Assembly (NCBI GenBank): GCA_903834925.1
Contig: CAILLA010000138.1
Coordinates: 49,293 to 113,292, forward strand
Direction: 5' to 3'
From: an uncultured Schlesneria sp.
Lineage (GTDB): Bacteria; Planctomycetota; Planctomycetia; Planctomycetales; Planctomycetaceae
Length of the DNA: 64,000 nucleotides
The position numbers were made by a program, and so were the translations under genes. Each line of letters begins with the position of its first letter. The first letter of the stretch is position 1. Shown piece after piece: positions 29,110-39,238 of the stretch. A model generated the notes under the pieces. The model was not told the DNA's origin and did not search any database. It worked only from the letters and a program-made list of their open reading frames with translations.

Positions 29110-30177
29110 ATGCGTTTTGGTTTCATCGTAATCGTTGCGGGATGTTTGTTTTGTTTCCCTCATCCCCTATTTTCGCAGGAAACCGCTACGAAGCGACCCT
29201 ATTCAAACCGGCTCACTCGTATCGAACAACCGCAGAAATTGCTCGCAGACTATCCCGAGTTTTTTGAGCCCATCATTGAGCAGTCGCACTTTGAAGCTCC
29301 ACCCCTTGTCGTCGATGCGGATGCCGACTTGGATGTCCGTGCATGGAGATTCTCGTACAACGCCCGTGGCATTATCGAAATTCCGAACCATCTGAAAGCT
29401 TCGGAAACCGTCGTCATCATGGTTCATCCCTGGGGCATTGATGATGGGCAGGGTTGGAATACTCCCGAACCGGCAGGGGTCGCCGACTTCTGTACCACGG
29501 AAAAGAATCATCTTGCCGCGCGTCATACACGAGAAATCGTCAGGCCCTTCATCAATTCACTGCGAGGCAAAGTGGGAAACGTTCTATACAGCCTGCCTGG
29601 TGAGGCCGATCCGATTCGCCGCAAGTTGTACCGGTCGTTTACTCACAAACCGACGGATCAGGAACGCCGCGAAGGTGCTCGTGAGCTGACCGCAAAACTT
29701 GCTGCATTCAAGTATCAAGGCGAATCACTCCCGACGGAGTTGTTGCTTTCGAAGGACAAGCCTGTGATTGATTATTTCGCGCAGTTCCCGGGACTGGACG
29801 CCGGCCCAAAATACAATAACGGCGGATTCTGGAAGCTGCCGATTCCGGTCACAACCGATGTCGATGTGGACCCGAATGACGTTGTTATTTACGACGCCGA
29901 AGGGTACGAGCCGCTGAAAAAGTTTCTGAAGTCAACGGGCATTCGTCACGTATTATTGACCGGCTATGCCACCGACATGTGCTTTTGCCGTACCACTGCT
30001 GGCTACGAAAACCTGTCGAAGGATTTTAATGTCTTTCTGGTGGGTGATGCTTCGCTGGCCACGTTTCCTTCCAATACATCGCCTCGATTTGCGGTCAACG
30101 CAGCCATTTCGTTCGCGGCTCTCAATCAACTGATTACCCAGGTGTCATGGGTGAAATTAGAAGGAGTGAATCCATGA
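29110..30177 (+). CDS. Isochorismatase-like cysteine hydrolase, exported
   Basis: This is a 355-residue protein with a signal peptide (RFGFIVIVAGCLFCFPHP). The isochorismatase-like fold is indicated by TVVIMVHPWGIDDGQGW early in the domain and by LLTGYATDMCFCRTTAGYEN, whose cysteine (about residue 291) is the predicted nucleophile. The usual N-terminal catalytic Asp is not obvious, so the substrate is uncertain. ATG at 29110 has AAGGA about 7 nt upstream; a GTG at 29095 opens the same frame. Its stop overlaps the start of the deacetylase gene (ATGA), so the two are translationally coupled. Confidence 0.8.
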   Translation: MRFGFIVIVAGCLFCFPHPLFSQETATKRPYSNRLTRIEQPQKLLADYPEFFEPIIEQSHFEAPPLVVDADADLDVRAWRFSYNARGIIEIPNHLKASETVVIMVHPWGIDDGQGWNTPEPAGVADFCTTEKNHLAARHTREIVRPFINSLRGKVGNVLYSLPGEADPIRRKLYRSFTHKPTDQERREGARELTAKLAAFKYQGESLPTELLLSKDKPVIDYFAQFPGLDAGPKYNNGGFWKLPIPVTTDVDVDPNDVVIYDAEGYEPLKKFLKSTGIRHVLLTGYATDMCFCRTTAGYENLSKDFNVFLVGDASLATFPSNTSPRFAVNAAISFAALNQLITQVSWVKLEGVNP

Positions 30178-31265
30178 CAATGACCAGTAAGCAACGAACC
30201 GAACAGCACGAATCTTTTACGTGGATTGATTCCGTGCGGCAGGTCGGAAAGTTCAATCAATGGACTCGCCGGGACTGGTTGAAAAGTGTTGCGACAGGCA
30301 GCCTGGGTGCATTGGCCACGTTGCCATCGGACCATGGTCAGTTGATTGCAGCCGAGTCCGATAAATGTCTGGTGGCGATAACGCTCGATCTCGAGATGAG
30401 TGCCAACTTTCCGACTCGAGAGACAACTCACTGGAATTTCGAAAAGGGGAACTTGAACGACGAGACAAAAAAGTACTCCGTCGAAGCGGCGCGTCGAGTC
30501 AAAGCCGCTGGAGGACTGATTCACTTCTTCGCCGTCGGTCGCGTATTTGAACAGGCCAATATCGATTGGATCGCTGAGATCGCTAAGTCGGGACATCCGA
30601 TTGGTAACCATACCTACGATCATGTCAACGTGACGGCAACCACCATCAACGATTTGCAGTTTCGTTTTCAACGATCACCCTGGCTATTACGAGGACAATC
30701 GGTCGATGAAGCGATTCGTGACAATATTCAGCTGACCAGCAAAGCGATGAAGTCGAGACTGGGGGTTGATCCAGTAGGGTTTCGCACGCCGGGTGGATTT
30801 GCGAATGGACTGCGTGATCACCCCAAGGTGCGATCCACGCTTTTGGATTTGGGTTTTGATTGGGTCAGTAGCCTTTACCCGCCACATCCGAATTCAGAAC
30901 CGATGCAACAACCGACAGCAGCGGTGCTGGAGGGAATCGTCGCCGCTCAAGCGCGCGCACAACCATTCGTCTATCCTGACGGCCTGGTCGAGATCCCGAT
31001 GAGTCCGATCAGCGATATCGGGGCGTTCCGAACAGGCCAATGGAGGCTCGAATGGTTTTTGCAAGCCGTTCGGGAAGCTGTTGATTGGGCGATCGAGAAT
31101 CGGGCTGTTTTCGATTTCCTGGCTCATCCAAGTTGTCTGTACGTTGTCGACCCGGATTTCAAATCGATCGATTTAATTTGTGATCGTGTCAAAAAGGCTG
31201 GCGACAGGGCCATGATTGCCGACCTGACAACGATTGCCCGTCGGGCAAAAGGAAAAAACCACTGA
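30174..31265 (+). CDS. Polysaccharide deacetylase (NodB-like) with Tat signal
   Basis: This is a 363-residue protein. The N-terminus carries a twin-arginine motif TRRDWLKSVATGSLGALATL, followed by the deacetylase domain: CLVAITLDLEMSANF contains the catalytic Asp-type motif and GHPIGNHTYDHVN the metal-binding His motif. The family removes acetyl groups from amino sugars or acts on related amides. It is coupled to the upstream cysteine hydrolase by a 4-bp overlap, with GGAG about 7 nt before the ATG. Joint action on one extracytoplasmic substrate is plausible but inferred. Confidence 0.87.
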   Translation: MTMTSKQRTEQHESFTWIDSVRQVGKFNQWTRRDWLKSVATGSLGALATLPSDHGQLIAAESDKCLVAITLDLEMSANFPTRETTHWNFEKGNLNDETKKYSVEAARRVKAAGGLIHFFAVGRVFEQANIDWIAEIAKSGHPIGNHTYDHVNVTATTINDLQFRFQRSPWLLRGQSVDEAIRDNIQLTSKAMKSRLGVDPVGFRTPGGFANGLRDHPKVRSTLLDLGFDWVSSLYPPHPNSEPMQQPTAAVLEGIVAAQARAQPFVYPDGLVEIPMSPISDIGAFRTGQWRLEWFLQAVREAVDWAIENRAVFDFLAHPSCLYVVDPDFKSIDLICDRVKKAGDRAMIADLTTIARRAKGKNH

Positions 31266-31301
31266 CAAGTCGGCTGACAATCCGTCTGAGAAGATTAATT
31301 C

Positions 31302-31715
31302 TCATTTCAGATGCGTGTGAAATGCCAGTAGCATCAGGCCGATCATACATCCGACCCATGTGTAGTAACCAGGGCCAAGTGCCGTCACAGTGGGAACGAC
31401 GTAAATGGTTAAGGACACGAATGTCGCCACCATACCCCACCAAAATGCCGGGATGACCTGGTTTTGCTTGAGCCGCACCATGCCTGTGAAAAAACACAGA
31501 TTGGCCCACCAGGGTGGAACCAACCACGGTACACAGCAAGGAAATAACAAGCACGCAAGCCCCGGGAGCCATCCACGTGGGGAATACAATCCGCCGCCGT
31601 TTTCAGGTACGACTTCTATCGCCGGTAAGAAAAGAGAAACGAGATAAAGGGCGATCAGCAGTAATTGGCCGATCACGCGAATGTTGTTTCGATGGGGGTG
31701 ATCGGTGACTTTCAT
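31302..31715 (-). CDS. Small multipass membrane protein, unknown function
   Basis: This is about 137 residues from ATG at 31715; the open frame extends to a GTG at 31787 (161 residues). Four hydrophobic segments are visible (VIGQLLLIALYLVSLFLP, GLACLLFPCCVPWLVPPWW, WWGMVATFVSLTIYVV, YTWVGCMIGLMLLAF). I do not recognise the family. It is convergent with the deacetylase gene, whose stop is 36 bp away, and divergent from the DUF58 gene. Confidence 0.6.
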   Translation of the reverse strand: MKVTDHPHRNNIRVIGQLLLIALYLVSLFLPAIEVVPENGGGLYSPRGWLPGLACLLFPCCVPWLVPPWWANLCFFTGMVRLKQNQVIPAFWWGMVATFVSLTIYVVPTVTALGPGYYTWVGCMIGLMLLAFHTHLK

Positions 31716-31959
31716 GGGGCGTTTCGCATCCGAACGACGCCAGTCACAATCACGGAAATAAAGTGATTGAATCAGCGGTTTTTTCACTATACCTCGCCGG
31801 CAACGTCCCCGAAACCGATTGACGGAGTTTGAGACTTTTTCTCGCGCCTTGACGCCTTTGCGTTCAATCCGAATTGTGGTATTGGATGTGTTTGGGCCGA
31901 GAGTCCGTTATTGTTGTGTCGGTCCAATTCTTTTCCTTTATTCAAAACAAAGTTTCCCA

Positions 31960-32856
31960 ATGACGGGTGCTGAGCAGTATCTGAAACCGTCGGTGATTCG
32001 AAATGTCGCCCGGCTCGACTTACGTGCGCGATTCATCGTGGAAGGGTTTTTGACAGGACTGCACGCCAGTCCGTTTCATGGATTCAGCGTCGAGTTCAGC
32101 GAGCATCGCCGGTATGCACAGGGGGACGATCCCAGAAATATCGACTGGCTGGTGTTTGCCAAGACGGACAAGTTATACGTCAAAAAGTACCAGGCCGAAA
32201 CGAATATCTCGGGCTATCTGCTGATGGATCTTTCGGAAAGCATGGCCTACACCTATCGACAAGAACTGTCCAAGTTCGACTATTGTATTTGTCTGGCTGC
32301 GGCACTCGGTTATCTGATGATCCATCAGCAAGACCCGGTCGGTCTGATGACATTTTCAGACAAACTGCATGCCTGTCTTCCCGCACGCAGTAAGCGCAGC
32401 CAGCTAGGGAATATGCTGGGTCTGTTGTCTAAGGCAAGGCCGGCCGGGCAGACGGATGTGGCAGCCAATCTGCGACGTATCGCCGCTATGATTCGGCATC
32501 GAAGCCTGTTCATGTTGTTTTCGGATCTGTTGTGTGACCCTGAACCTGTGATCGATGCGCTGCGAATGCTGCGGCATCGAGGTCACGATGTGATCGTGTT
32601 TCATGTCTTGGACGAAGCCGAGGTCAATTTTCCGTTCGACAGCCTTTCCGATTTCGAAGACCCCGAATCGGGCGAGCGGTTGATTGTGGACGCAGTCGGG
32701 ATTCGGGGCGATTACCTGGAGGCGATGCAGAGCCTGCGAGATCGTTATAAAAAGGATTGCCTTCGCATGGGTGCCGACTACGTTGCTCTCGATACAAGCC
32801 TGCCGTTTGACCGGGCGTTGGTCGAATACCTGTCACAGCGCCAAGCCCGTTTCTGA
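31960..32856 (+). CDS. DUF58 domain protein
   Basis: This is a 298-residue cytoplasmic protein of the DUF58 family. The core motif RRYAQGDDPRNIDWLVFAKT and the vWA-like metal site DLSESM in SGYLLMDLSESMAY are clear. DUF58 genes usually lie in operons with MoxR ATPases and vWA or transglutaminase-like proteins, but here the gene is alone. ATG at 31960 starts the conserved region; the frame extends to 31819 through a non-conserved leader. The function is probably chaperone-like or regulatory, by family analogy only. Confidence 0.85.
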   Translation: MTGAEQYLKPSVIRNVARLDLRARFIVEGFLTGLHASPFHGFSVEFSEHRRYAQGDDPRNIDWLVFAKTDKLYVKKYQAETNISGYLLMDLSESMAYTYRQELSKFDYCICLAAALGYLMIHQQDPVGLMTFSDKLHACLPARSKRSQLGNMLGLLSKARPAGQTDVAANLRRIAAMIRHRSLFMLFSDLLCDPEPVIDALRMLRHRGHDVIVFHVLDEAEVNFPFDSLSDFEDPESGERLIVDAVGIRGDYLEAMQSLRDRYKKDCLRMGADYVALDTSLPFDRALVEYLSQRQARF

Positions 32857-32936
32857 ATACGCAGCATACGACCAGCATACAACATACATATGATATTGCC
32901 GGATTAGTTTTCCGTGAATTTTGGGCCTGCCGATGA

Positions 32937-33674
<738 letters not shown>

Positions 33675-33750
33675 TCTGATCGGATCGTCGACCAGATCGG
33701 GATCTTCAAAAAAATCGGGTAAAACGTCCGAACAAAGTTGCCTGACCTGA

Positions 33751-33780
33751 AATAGAGCTCATCGTTCGATGAGCTCTATT
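33751..33780. terminator. Perfect 14-bp palindromic hairpin between convergent genes
   Basis: AATAGAGCTCATCG and CGATGAGCTCTATT form a perfect stem around a two-base centre. It overlaps the final codons and stop of the minus-strand gene at 33759. It lies where transcription from both sides should end, but a strong T-run is absent on either strand. Confidence 0.55.
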
Positions 33781-36614
33781 CGTTTCCAGAATGCCGTTTC
33801 GTTCTGCCAGTTGTTCGACTGGTTCAGCACTTCCAGCACCACCTTCTGGCCCGCAAACTTCTCCAGGTCGATCTGAACGGTCGCCCATCCTTTTTGTGGT
33901 GTGGTCAGCTTCGCATCAATCAATTGATCGTGGATGACTTGACCATTCGCCCGAACGACAAGTTGCCAGTCGCATTGAGCCGGGTGTGAGACATGCAGGT
34001 CGAGCATCATTGGCCGATCCTTGGGTAGGACTGCGGCTCCCCGAAGGATCAGCGGTTTATCGGGGGCATTGGCGTGAGTCCTGAAAATATCCGTCTGACC
34101 ATTTTGCTCGGTATGCCAAACCAGGCCATGGGCCATATCGAGCGACGAGAACAACGGTGCAATCCGTGAAAACTCGGCAGCGTAGTCTTCGCGACGTGCA
34201 ATCGGCATCATGCCGTTCCCGTCGGGTTTCGGTGTCGCAGGTTGCGGGTTCACGAGCAGCCTGGAAACGTATTCCAGATCCACATTCGTTCGAGCCAGAT
34301 AAAAATGATCAAACCATGCTGCGTCACCATCAACGCAGTTCAGTGACAGCCCTGTCACATTGAACAGGCCAAAGTCGCCGAACAGGTCGCGCTGAATCAA
34401 TTGCCATTCTCGCGGCAGATCACCTTGCAGCCAAAGCGGAAACGGGGCCTGAGCCGTGACCACGCCTCGTTCATAGACGTAGCCATACTTCTGTCCCCGT
34501 TCATCGGCTGGCACGGTTCGACGGAGCCCCCGATTTGGCCTGCTGGAGAACAGACCTCCATCCCCCAGCCTTCCATGATTCGCAAACTGGACTTGAATCC
34601 GAGTTCCCGATTGTTTTTTCCAGTTGAAAACGACGTATCGATACTGGCCGAGCTGTGGGTATTCACAAATCAATGCGTCGAGACCAGGAATCGTGGGATT
34701 TTCGACAGAGGGTGGTGTGACCTTCAGCGAATGAGTTCCCGAATAGGTTTTTTCGGAATCAATCAAGGCCCTGCCCGTCCCTCGATTGAGCAGCTCCGCA
34801 AACTTCTCGTCGTCCTCAAACAGTGTTAACAGTCCTGGTCGCTCTTTTCCTATGGAAAAACCGCGCCAGTCGACCCAGGATTTTTCGTCGGTTGGATAAA
34901 CAACGACTTCCACCGTCACTGTTTTTCCTTGAAACGGCTGGACAGACACCACCATTGGTTCGGGATCGGTCATCGATTGCCTGATCGGTACATCAAATTC
35001 ACCGAAAACCCGACCGTCGATACGAACCTGCACGGTTGTTGGCGACGTGTTTTCGGCAAAGCGACTGCCTGCAAGCGTCAGCCAGCGATCACCTGCGCCG
35101 ATTTTGACTTTGCGAGAAAGAAGCGAGAACACGTCTTTTGGGCGGGTGGTCAAACGAAACTGTGGGTCTCGAGCATCCATCACATCGATCACGTTCGCCA
35201 CGTTCATTGAGACCGCGTCATCGGGAGAAAGCGTCCAGCCAATCAGACCTGGCAATCGAGCCACTCGTCGCGCAGAGACTTCGGACTCAAGTGCGGCGGG
35301 ATCCAGCCTTAGTTCCGGTTCGTACCAGTTCAAGACATCTCGAATATCAAAGGGATCTGCCCCGGCAGGACGCCCCTCGTGCGCCATCTCGGTCCGGAAC
35401 GAGATCCGGCGTTGTTCAGGTTTACCAGCTGGAAGATCCAACCAACTGACGTTGCCCACGAAGGCCGAACCGATCAGGTTCGTCTGTTTCATTACGGATT
35501 GGCCGTTACCAACGAGAACTTCGACGTTGATGCATCCACCAGTTTCTACGATTCGGTCCAAGCCGAATTGTGTTCGCACCGCACGAGCGGTCTCGGGGTA
35601 TTCAAACACCAGTTCTGAAGTTCCCTGGACTCCGAATCCCCATCCAAACTCCTTATCTGCAGATTGGAGTGGCCCTTGCTGGATATTTTGATCGAGCTGA
35701 TACTCCCACATTCCGCCGAACACCCCTTTATGCGTCGCTTGGACAGGCGTCAGGCAAGAGATTGGGATTTCATGTGGTGTGAAGAAACGCCAGCAGCGAA
35801 TTGTGCGATACCGAATCCAGAGTGAATCCAGACTCCATGCGGGCTGGATCAATTGGTAGCAGTGATCAGGCCGGTTCTTGTCTCCATGATGTCGCGGTTG
35901 AAATCGTTCCAGCGAGGTCGTCCAACGGCTTCCATCAGTGCCGCTTAACTGCATCAGCCGCGACTTTAAATGAGGCGACAGTAAGGCCAGCTGTTCGTAG
36001 TAGGCATTCCAGGGATTCAATTTTGGAAAATGGATTTCGCCCAGATCCAAAAATGAAAACTCTTTGACCCCTTCAGTTGTCAGCAGGATGATCCCCTGAG
36101 CCGTCCAGCGTAGCGATCGAAATGTGATCGAGGCACCGGTCCTTAACCAAACCGTTGAAGGCTGCAGTTCGTCGGAGCCAACGTGTTCCCAGACAATCTT
36201 ACGCACCCATTCGGTCGTCACACGAAGTTCGGCAGGGATGTTGACATCGGGGGGCTGAACTTCCAAATTGGGTTTGACGAAAAGAAAGGGAGGTTTCGAC
36301 TCATAAGGGTTTTCGCGCCCTTCAGAGTATGCCACAACTTCGCCAGCCAGTCGGTCGCCTCCTTCGAATTCGACGTACGTGGTTGGCTTTGAGACCGCGG
36401 GTTGTTGCCGATCAATGATCCATCGGACGGGAACTGCGGGATCGAAAAGAGCTCGCCCGCCGATTTTGGGTTGAGCGTTCGGCTCGTTCCATTCGCGGAC
36501 TTCTGCTTCTTCGGCACGGCTTCCGTCCGCAAACATCGCACCATATCGCTCAGCCGCGAAACAGGAAGGCGGAACAAGCAGAAACACGACAGACAACGGC
36601 CAAAATCGAATCAT
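33759..36614 (-). CDS. Large secreted protein with NPCBM-like domain
   Basis: This is a 951-residue protein with a signal peptide (SVVFLLVPPSCFAAERYGA). An N-terminal part resembles propeller-free planctomycete export proteins with GDRLAGEVV and VEFEGGD motifs. The middle part (about 290-470) matches the NPCBM carbohydrate-binding-like fold, marked by GWGFGVQGTSELVFEYPE and RTQFGLDR. The C-terminal part contains further beta-sandwich-like segments (PLILRGAAVLPKDRPMMLDL). It probably binds carbohydrate outside the cell; no catalytic motif was identified. ATG at 36614 precedes the signal peptide directly. The last codons form half of the palindromic hairpin noted separately. Confidence 0.75.
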   Translation of the reverse strand: MIRFWPLSVVFLLVPPSCFAAERYGAMFADGSRAEEAEVREWNEPNAQPKIGGRALFDPAVPVRWIIDRQQPAVSKPTTYVEFEGGDRLAGEVVAYSEGRENPYESKPPFLFVKPNLEVQPPDVNIPAELRVTTEWVRKIVWEHVGSDELQPSTVWLRTGASITFRSLRWTAQGIILLTTEGVKEFSFLDLGEIHFPKLNPWNAYYEQLALLSPHLKSRLMQLSGTDGSRWTTSLERFQPRHHGDKNRPDHCYQLIQPAWSLDSLWIRYRTIRCWRFFTPHEIPISCLTPVQATHKGVFGGMWEYQLDQNIQQGPLQSADKEFGWGFGVQGTSELVFEYPETARAVRTQFGLDRIVETGGCINVEVLVGNGQSVMKQTNLIGSAFVGNVSWLDLPAGKPEQRRISFRTEMAHEGRPAGADPFDIRDVLNWYEPELRLDPAALESEVSARRVARLPGLIGWTLSPDDAVSMNVANVIDVMDARDPQFRLTTRPKDVFSLLSRKVKIGAGDRWLTLAGSRFAENTSPTTVQVRIDGRVFGEFDVPIRQSMTDPEPMVVSVQPFQGKTVTVEVVVYPTDEKSWVDWRGFSIGKERPGLLTLFEDDEKFAELLNRGTGRALIDSEKTYSGTHSLKVTPPSVENPTIPGLDALICEYPQLGQYRYVVFNWKKQSGTRIQVQFANHGRLGDGGLFSSRPNRGLRRTVPADERGQKYGYVYERGVVTAQAPFPLWLQGDLPREWQLIQRDLFGDFGLFNVTGLSLNCVDGDAAWFDHFYLARTNVDLEYVSRLLVNPQPATPKPDGNGMMPIARREDYAAEFSRIAPLFSSLDMAHGLVWHTEQNGQTDIFRTHANAPDKPLILRGAAVLPKDRPMMLDLHVSHPAQCDWQLVVRANGQVIHDQLIDAKLTTPQKGWATVQIDLEKFAGQKVVLEVLNQSNNWQNETAFWKRIELIER

Positions 36615-36755
36615 CAGTCACTCCAGACACTACGTTCGCGTCGATGCGATATTGCTTGGGACCGATCCTGTTTCAAAAGGTCAAATCGAAACATTCTCGA
36701 CGCAAACGATCGAGTCGCAGTTTAAACCAAATCGGCTCGATTTGCCCTTCGACGG

Positions 36756-37544
36756 TTATTCTGCATGGCAAGACCGGTCAAGATGCACGTATCCCCCATC
36801 AACATGGATTAACTGGCCCGTCGTATGGCTGGAGCAATCCGAAAGCAAGAAAGCGACCATATTGGCGATCTCGGTGCAGGTCGTCATCCGTTGTCCGAAT
36901 GGAATGCGCGATTCAACTCGGCGACGAGTTTCCTCGGGGTTGGGTACGGTGGCCAGCCAGGTGGCATACATCGGCGTCCAGCATTCGGCGACGATCACGG
37001 CGTTCACTCGGATGCCGTATTTCTCGAGTTCAATTGCCCACTCTCGAGTTAGCGCATTTCGTCCCCCGTTCGCTGCCGCGTAAGCGGACGTTGCCCCCTG
37101 CCCTGTCTCGGCCACCTTCGATCCGACGTTGACGATCGCTCCGCGAGATTTTTTCAGTTCGGGCAAGGCGAACTGTACCATTTCGTAGTAATGAATGAGG
37201 TTTTTGCGGAGTGACGCGAGAAACCGTTCGGTGTCACCGTTTTCCAGGCTGACGCCGTCATTGATCCCTGCGTTATTAACAAGTCCTTCAATTCTGCCAA
37301 ACTTTTCGATCGTCGCATCGACGGCTCGGCGGCAATCTTCGGTGCGATTCAGCTCGGCCACGACCGACCACGCTCGATGTCCTGCGGCTTCAATTGCCTT
37401 CACGGCATGGTCGTTGTCGACTGAGTTTCGGCCAACGATGACCGGGATTGCGTTTTCTTTAGCCAGCACCTCGGCAACGCCCAGTCCGATTCCTTTGGCC
37501 CCGCCAGTGACGAGAATGACTTTGTCTTTCAATTGAAGATCCAC
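36756..37544 (-). CDS. Short-chain dehydrogenase/reductase with Asn in place of catalytic Lys
   Basis: This is a 262-residue classical SDR. The cofactor motif is TGGAKGIGLG at the N-terminus, NNAG is present, and the catalytic Ser and Tyr are in VGSKVAETG and SAYAAANGGRNALTR. The usual YxxxK reads YAAAN here, so the catalytic lysine is replaced by asparagine. RVNAVIVAECWTPMY after the active site resembles the sugar-dehydrogenase-like (L-fucose/L-rhamnose) branch. The start is GTG with AAGGA about 9 nt upstream. Oxidation of a sugar or sugar acid is a guess from family likeness. Confidence 0.85.
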   Translation of the reverse strand: MDLQLKDKVILVTGGAKGIGLGVAEVLAKENAIPVIVGRNSVDNDHAVKAIEAAGHRAWSVVAELNRTEDCRRAVDATIEKFGRIEGLVNNAGINDGVSLENGDTERFLASLRKNLIHYYEMVQFALPELKKSRGAIVNVGSKVAETGQGATSAYAAANGGRNALTREWAIELEKYGIRVNAVIVAECWTPMYATWLATVPNPEETRRRVESRIPFGQRMTTCTEIANMVAFLLSDCSSHTTGQLIHVDGGYVHLDRSCHAE

Positions 37545-37770
37545 GTGGGTATTTCCTTCAGGATTTGGGGGCAGAATGTATTAAATGCATTTTTCGGATT
37601 CTTCTTTTCGTCGATTGGTTCAAACTCTGCAACGCTCCAATGGGTGCTTCAAACCGCCGAAATCCGGCAAACCGCCTAAAAGATGCGTGACTTTTATTCG
37701 TTCGCATTTTACCCTGTTTTAGTGACGCAATCGCTACGGGCTGGCTCGTTCTTTACGAAAGGCTTTACAA

Positions 37771-38544
37771 GTGAATTATCCCCTTTCTGTAGCTGCTCTT
37801 CTGGCGGTCATGACATTCGCAAACATGTCTTCCGGTTTTGCCGCAGAACCGAAATGGGGAACTCTCCAAGGTCAGTTAGTTCTTGATGGCGACGTTCCCA
37901 GGTTGCCGCCGCTGGTTACTGCCGTGCCTGGTATAGTGAATCAGGATGTGCCGGACGAACGTGTTGTTGTCGACCCCAAGACGAAAGGGATCGCCAATAT
38001 CATCATCTATCTCCCAAGTCGCCCTGTATCTGTTCATCCCGATCTCGAAAAGAACGGCAACGTCGACGGAAATGAGAAGACCGATGATGAAGTCGTTTTC
38101 GACAGAAAAGACGGTCGATTTGTTCCGCACGCGATGATTGTTCGCACCAACCAGAAAATTCGGTTCCTGAACAACGACGCAGTGGTACACAATGTCAAAT
38201 GGATTCCTATGAGAAATAACCTTTTTAACTTCCTTGTGAAGGCGAACGATCGAGAGGGCGTCGTGGTGCAGCCGATGTCGAAACCGGAGAAGCTTCCTTT
38301 CGTTGTGAGGTCTGACATTCACCCGTGGATGCGTGCGTCCATGCTCATTGTCGACCATCCTTATGCCGTCGTGACTGGCAAAGACGGGCGATTCGAGATT
38401 CTGAACTTGCCCGTCGGTAAGCATGAATTTCGCATCTGGCATGAGGCTGCCGGTTTTCTCGAAAAGAAATACGTGGTTACGATTGAAGAGGGTGTGAATA
38501 CTCAAGAACCCATGAAAATCACGCCGGAAAGGATACTAAAATAA
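37771..38544 (+). CDS. Secreted cupredoxin-like protein
   Basis: This is a 257-residue protein with a signal peptide (SVAALLAVMTFANMSSGFAA). The central part resembles plastocyanin/methylamine-utilisation-type proteins: IVRTNQKIRFLNNDAVVHNV places a His in the typical N-terminal copper-ligand position, and DIHPWMRASMLIVDHPYAVV supplies His and Met. A carboxypeptidase-regulatory-like module follows (GRFEILNLPVGKHEFRIWHE). The Cys ligand of a type 1 copper site is not seen, so copper binding is uncertain. The start is GTG at 37771 with AAAGG upstream. No operon partner. Confidence 0.72.
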   Translation: MNYPLSVAALLAVMTFANMSSGFAAEPKWGTLQGQLVLDGDVPRLPPLVTAVPGIVNQDVPDERVVVDPKTKGIANIIIYLPSRPVSVHPDLEKNGNVDGNEKTDDEVVFDRKDGRFVPHAMIVRTNQKIRFLNNDAVVHNVKWIPMRNNLFNFLVKANDREGVVVQPMSKPEKLPFVVRSDIHPWMRASMLIVDHPYAVVTGKDGRFEILNLPVGKHEFRIWHEAAGFLEKKYVVTIEEGVNTQEPMKITPERILK

Positions 38545-38705
38545 TCAACTTGTATTGATTGACATTGACCATTCAGGTCGAAACAGACAAATGGGGATTG
38601 GTTTTGAATTCCGCCTCCCATCACGGTCAATTTCCTGTTCCGCCGCCGATCAAACGTTGGATATCACCTGAAATTTAAGTACGATCGTGGCGAAGGGAGC
38701 TTTTT

Positions 38706-39101
38706 ATGCCGCTTCGCGACCATTTTCGGCCGCCGGTCGAGTTACGACACTCTTGGGATGAATTGCATGGCGGTTGGCCGATGGTCATCGTTCAGCAAAT
38801 GTTTCCGTTGCTACCAGAAGGATTCGTCGCCGCGCCCAACGTCCATCTTGGTGCTGCGTTTGAGATTGACGTTTCAGCCTACGAGCAGGATGAACGGGAC
38901 GAGTTTCCATTTCAACCGACAATTGATGGCGATGCCGCAGTCGTTGCCGGATCGCCACCGCAGCCGACTCTGACACTTGAAATGGAAGTGCCCGATCAAG
39001 ACGAATACGAGGTGCGGATTTACGATGAGCGCCATGGCCGACGATTAGTTGCGGCGATCGAATTGATCAGCCCGTCCAATAAAGATCGTATCACAGATTG
39101 A
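38706..39101 (+). pseudogene. DUF4058 gene, 3'-truncated
   Basis: This is an open frame of 131 codons beginning MPLRDHFRPPVE, the usual start of DUF4058 proteins, with a good GGGAG site. The sequence follows the family to EVRIYDERHGRRLVAAIELI and SPSNKDR, then stops. Family members are roughly twice as long, and the missing second half was not found in another frame downstream. It is probably a decayed remnant; a short functional variant cannot be ruled out. Confidence 0.65.
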
Positions 39102-39238
39102 TCTTGAGCAAGAATTGCCGGTTCAGTACAAACCGCTTTCATCTCTGAAGGTCGGTCTGCGACATGCCGGTCGCGGTCGGCATTTTAGTCTCATTTTGGT
39201 TTTGAATTTCCGATCGACTCGGCATGGAGGCCTCGCCG

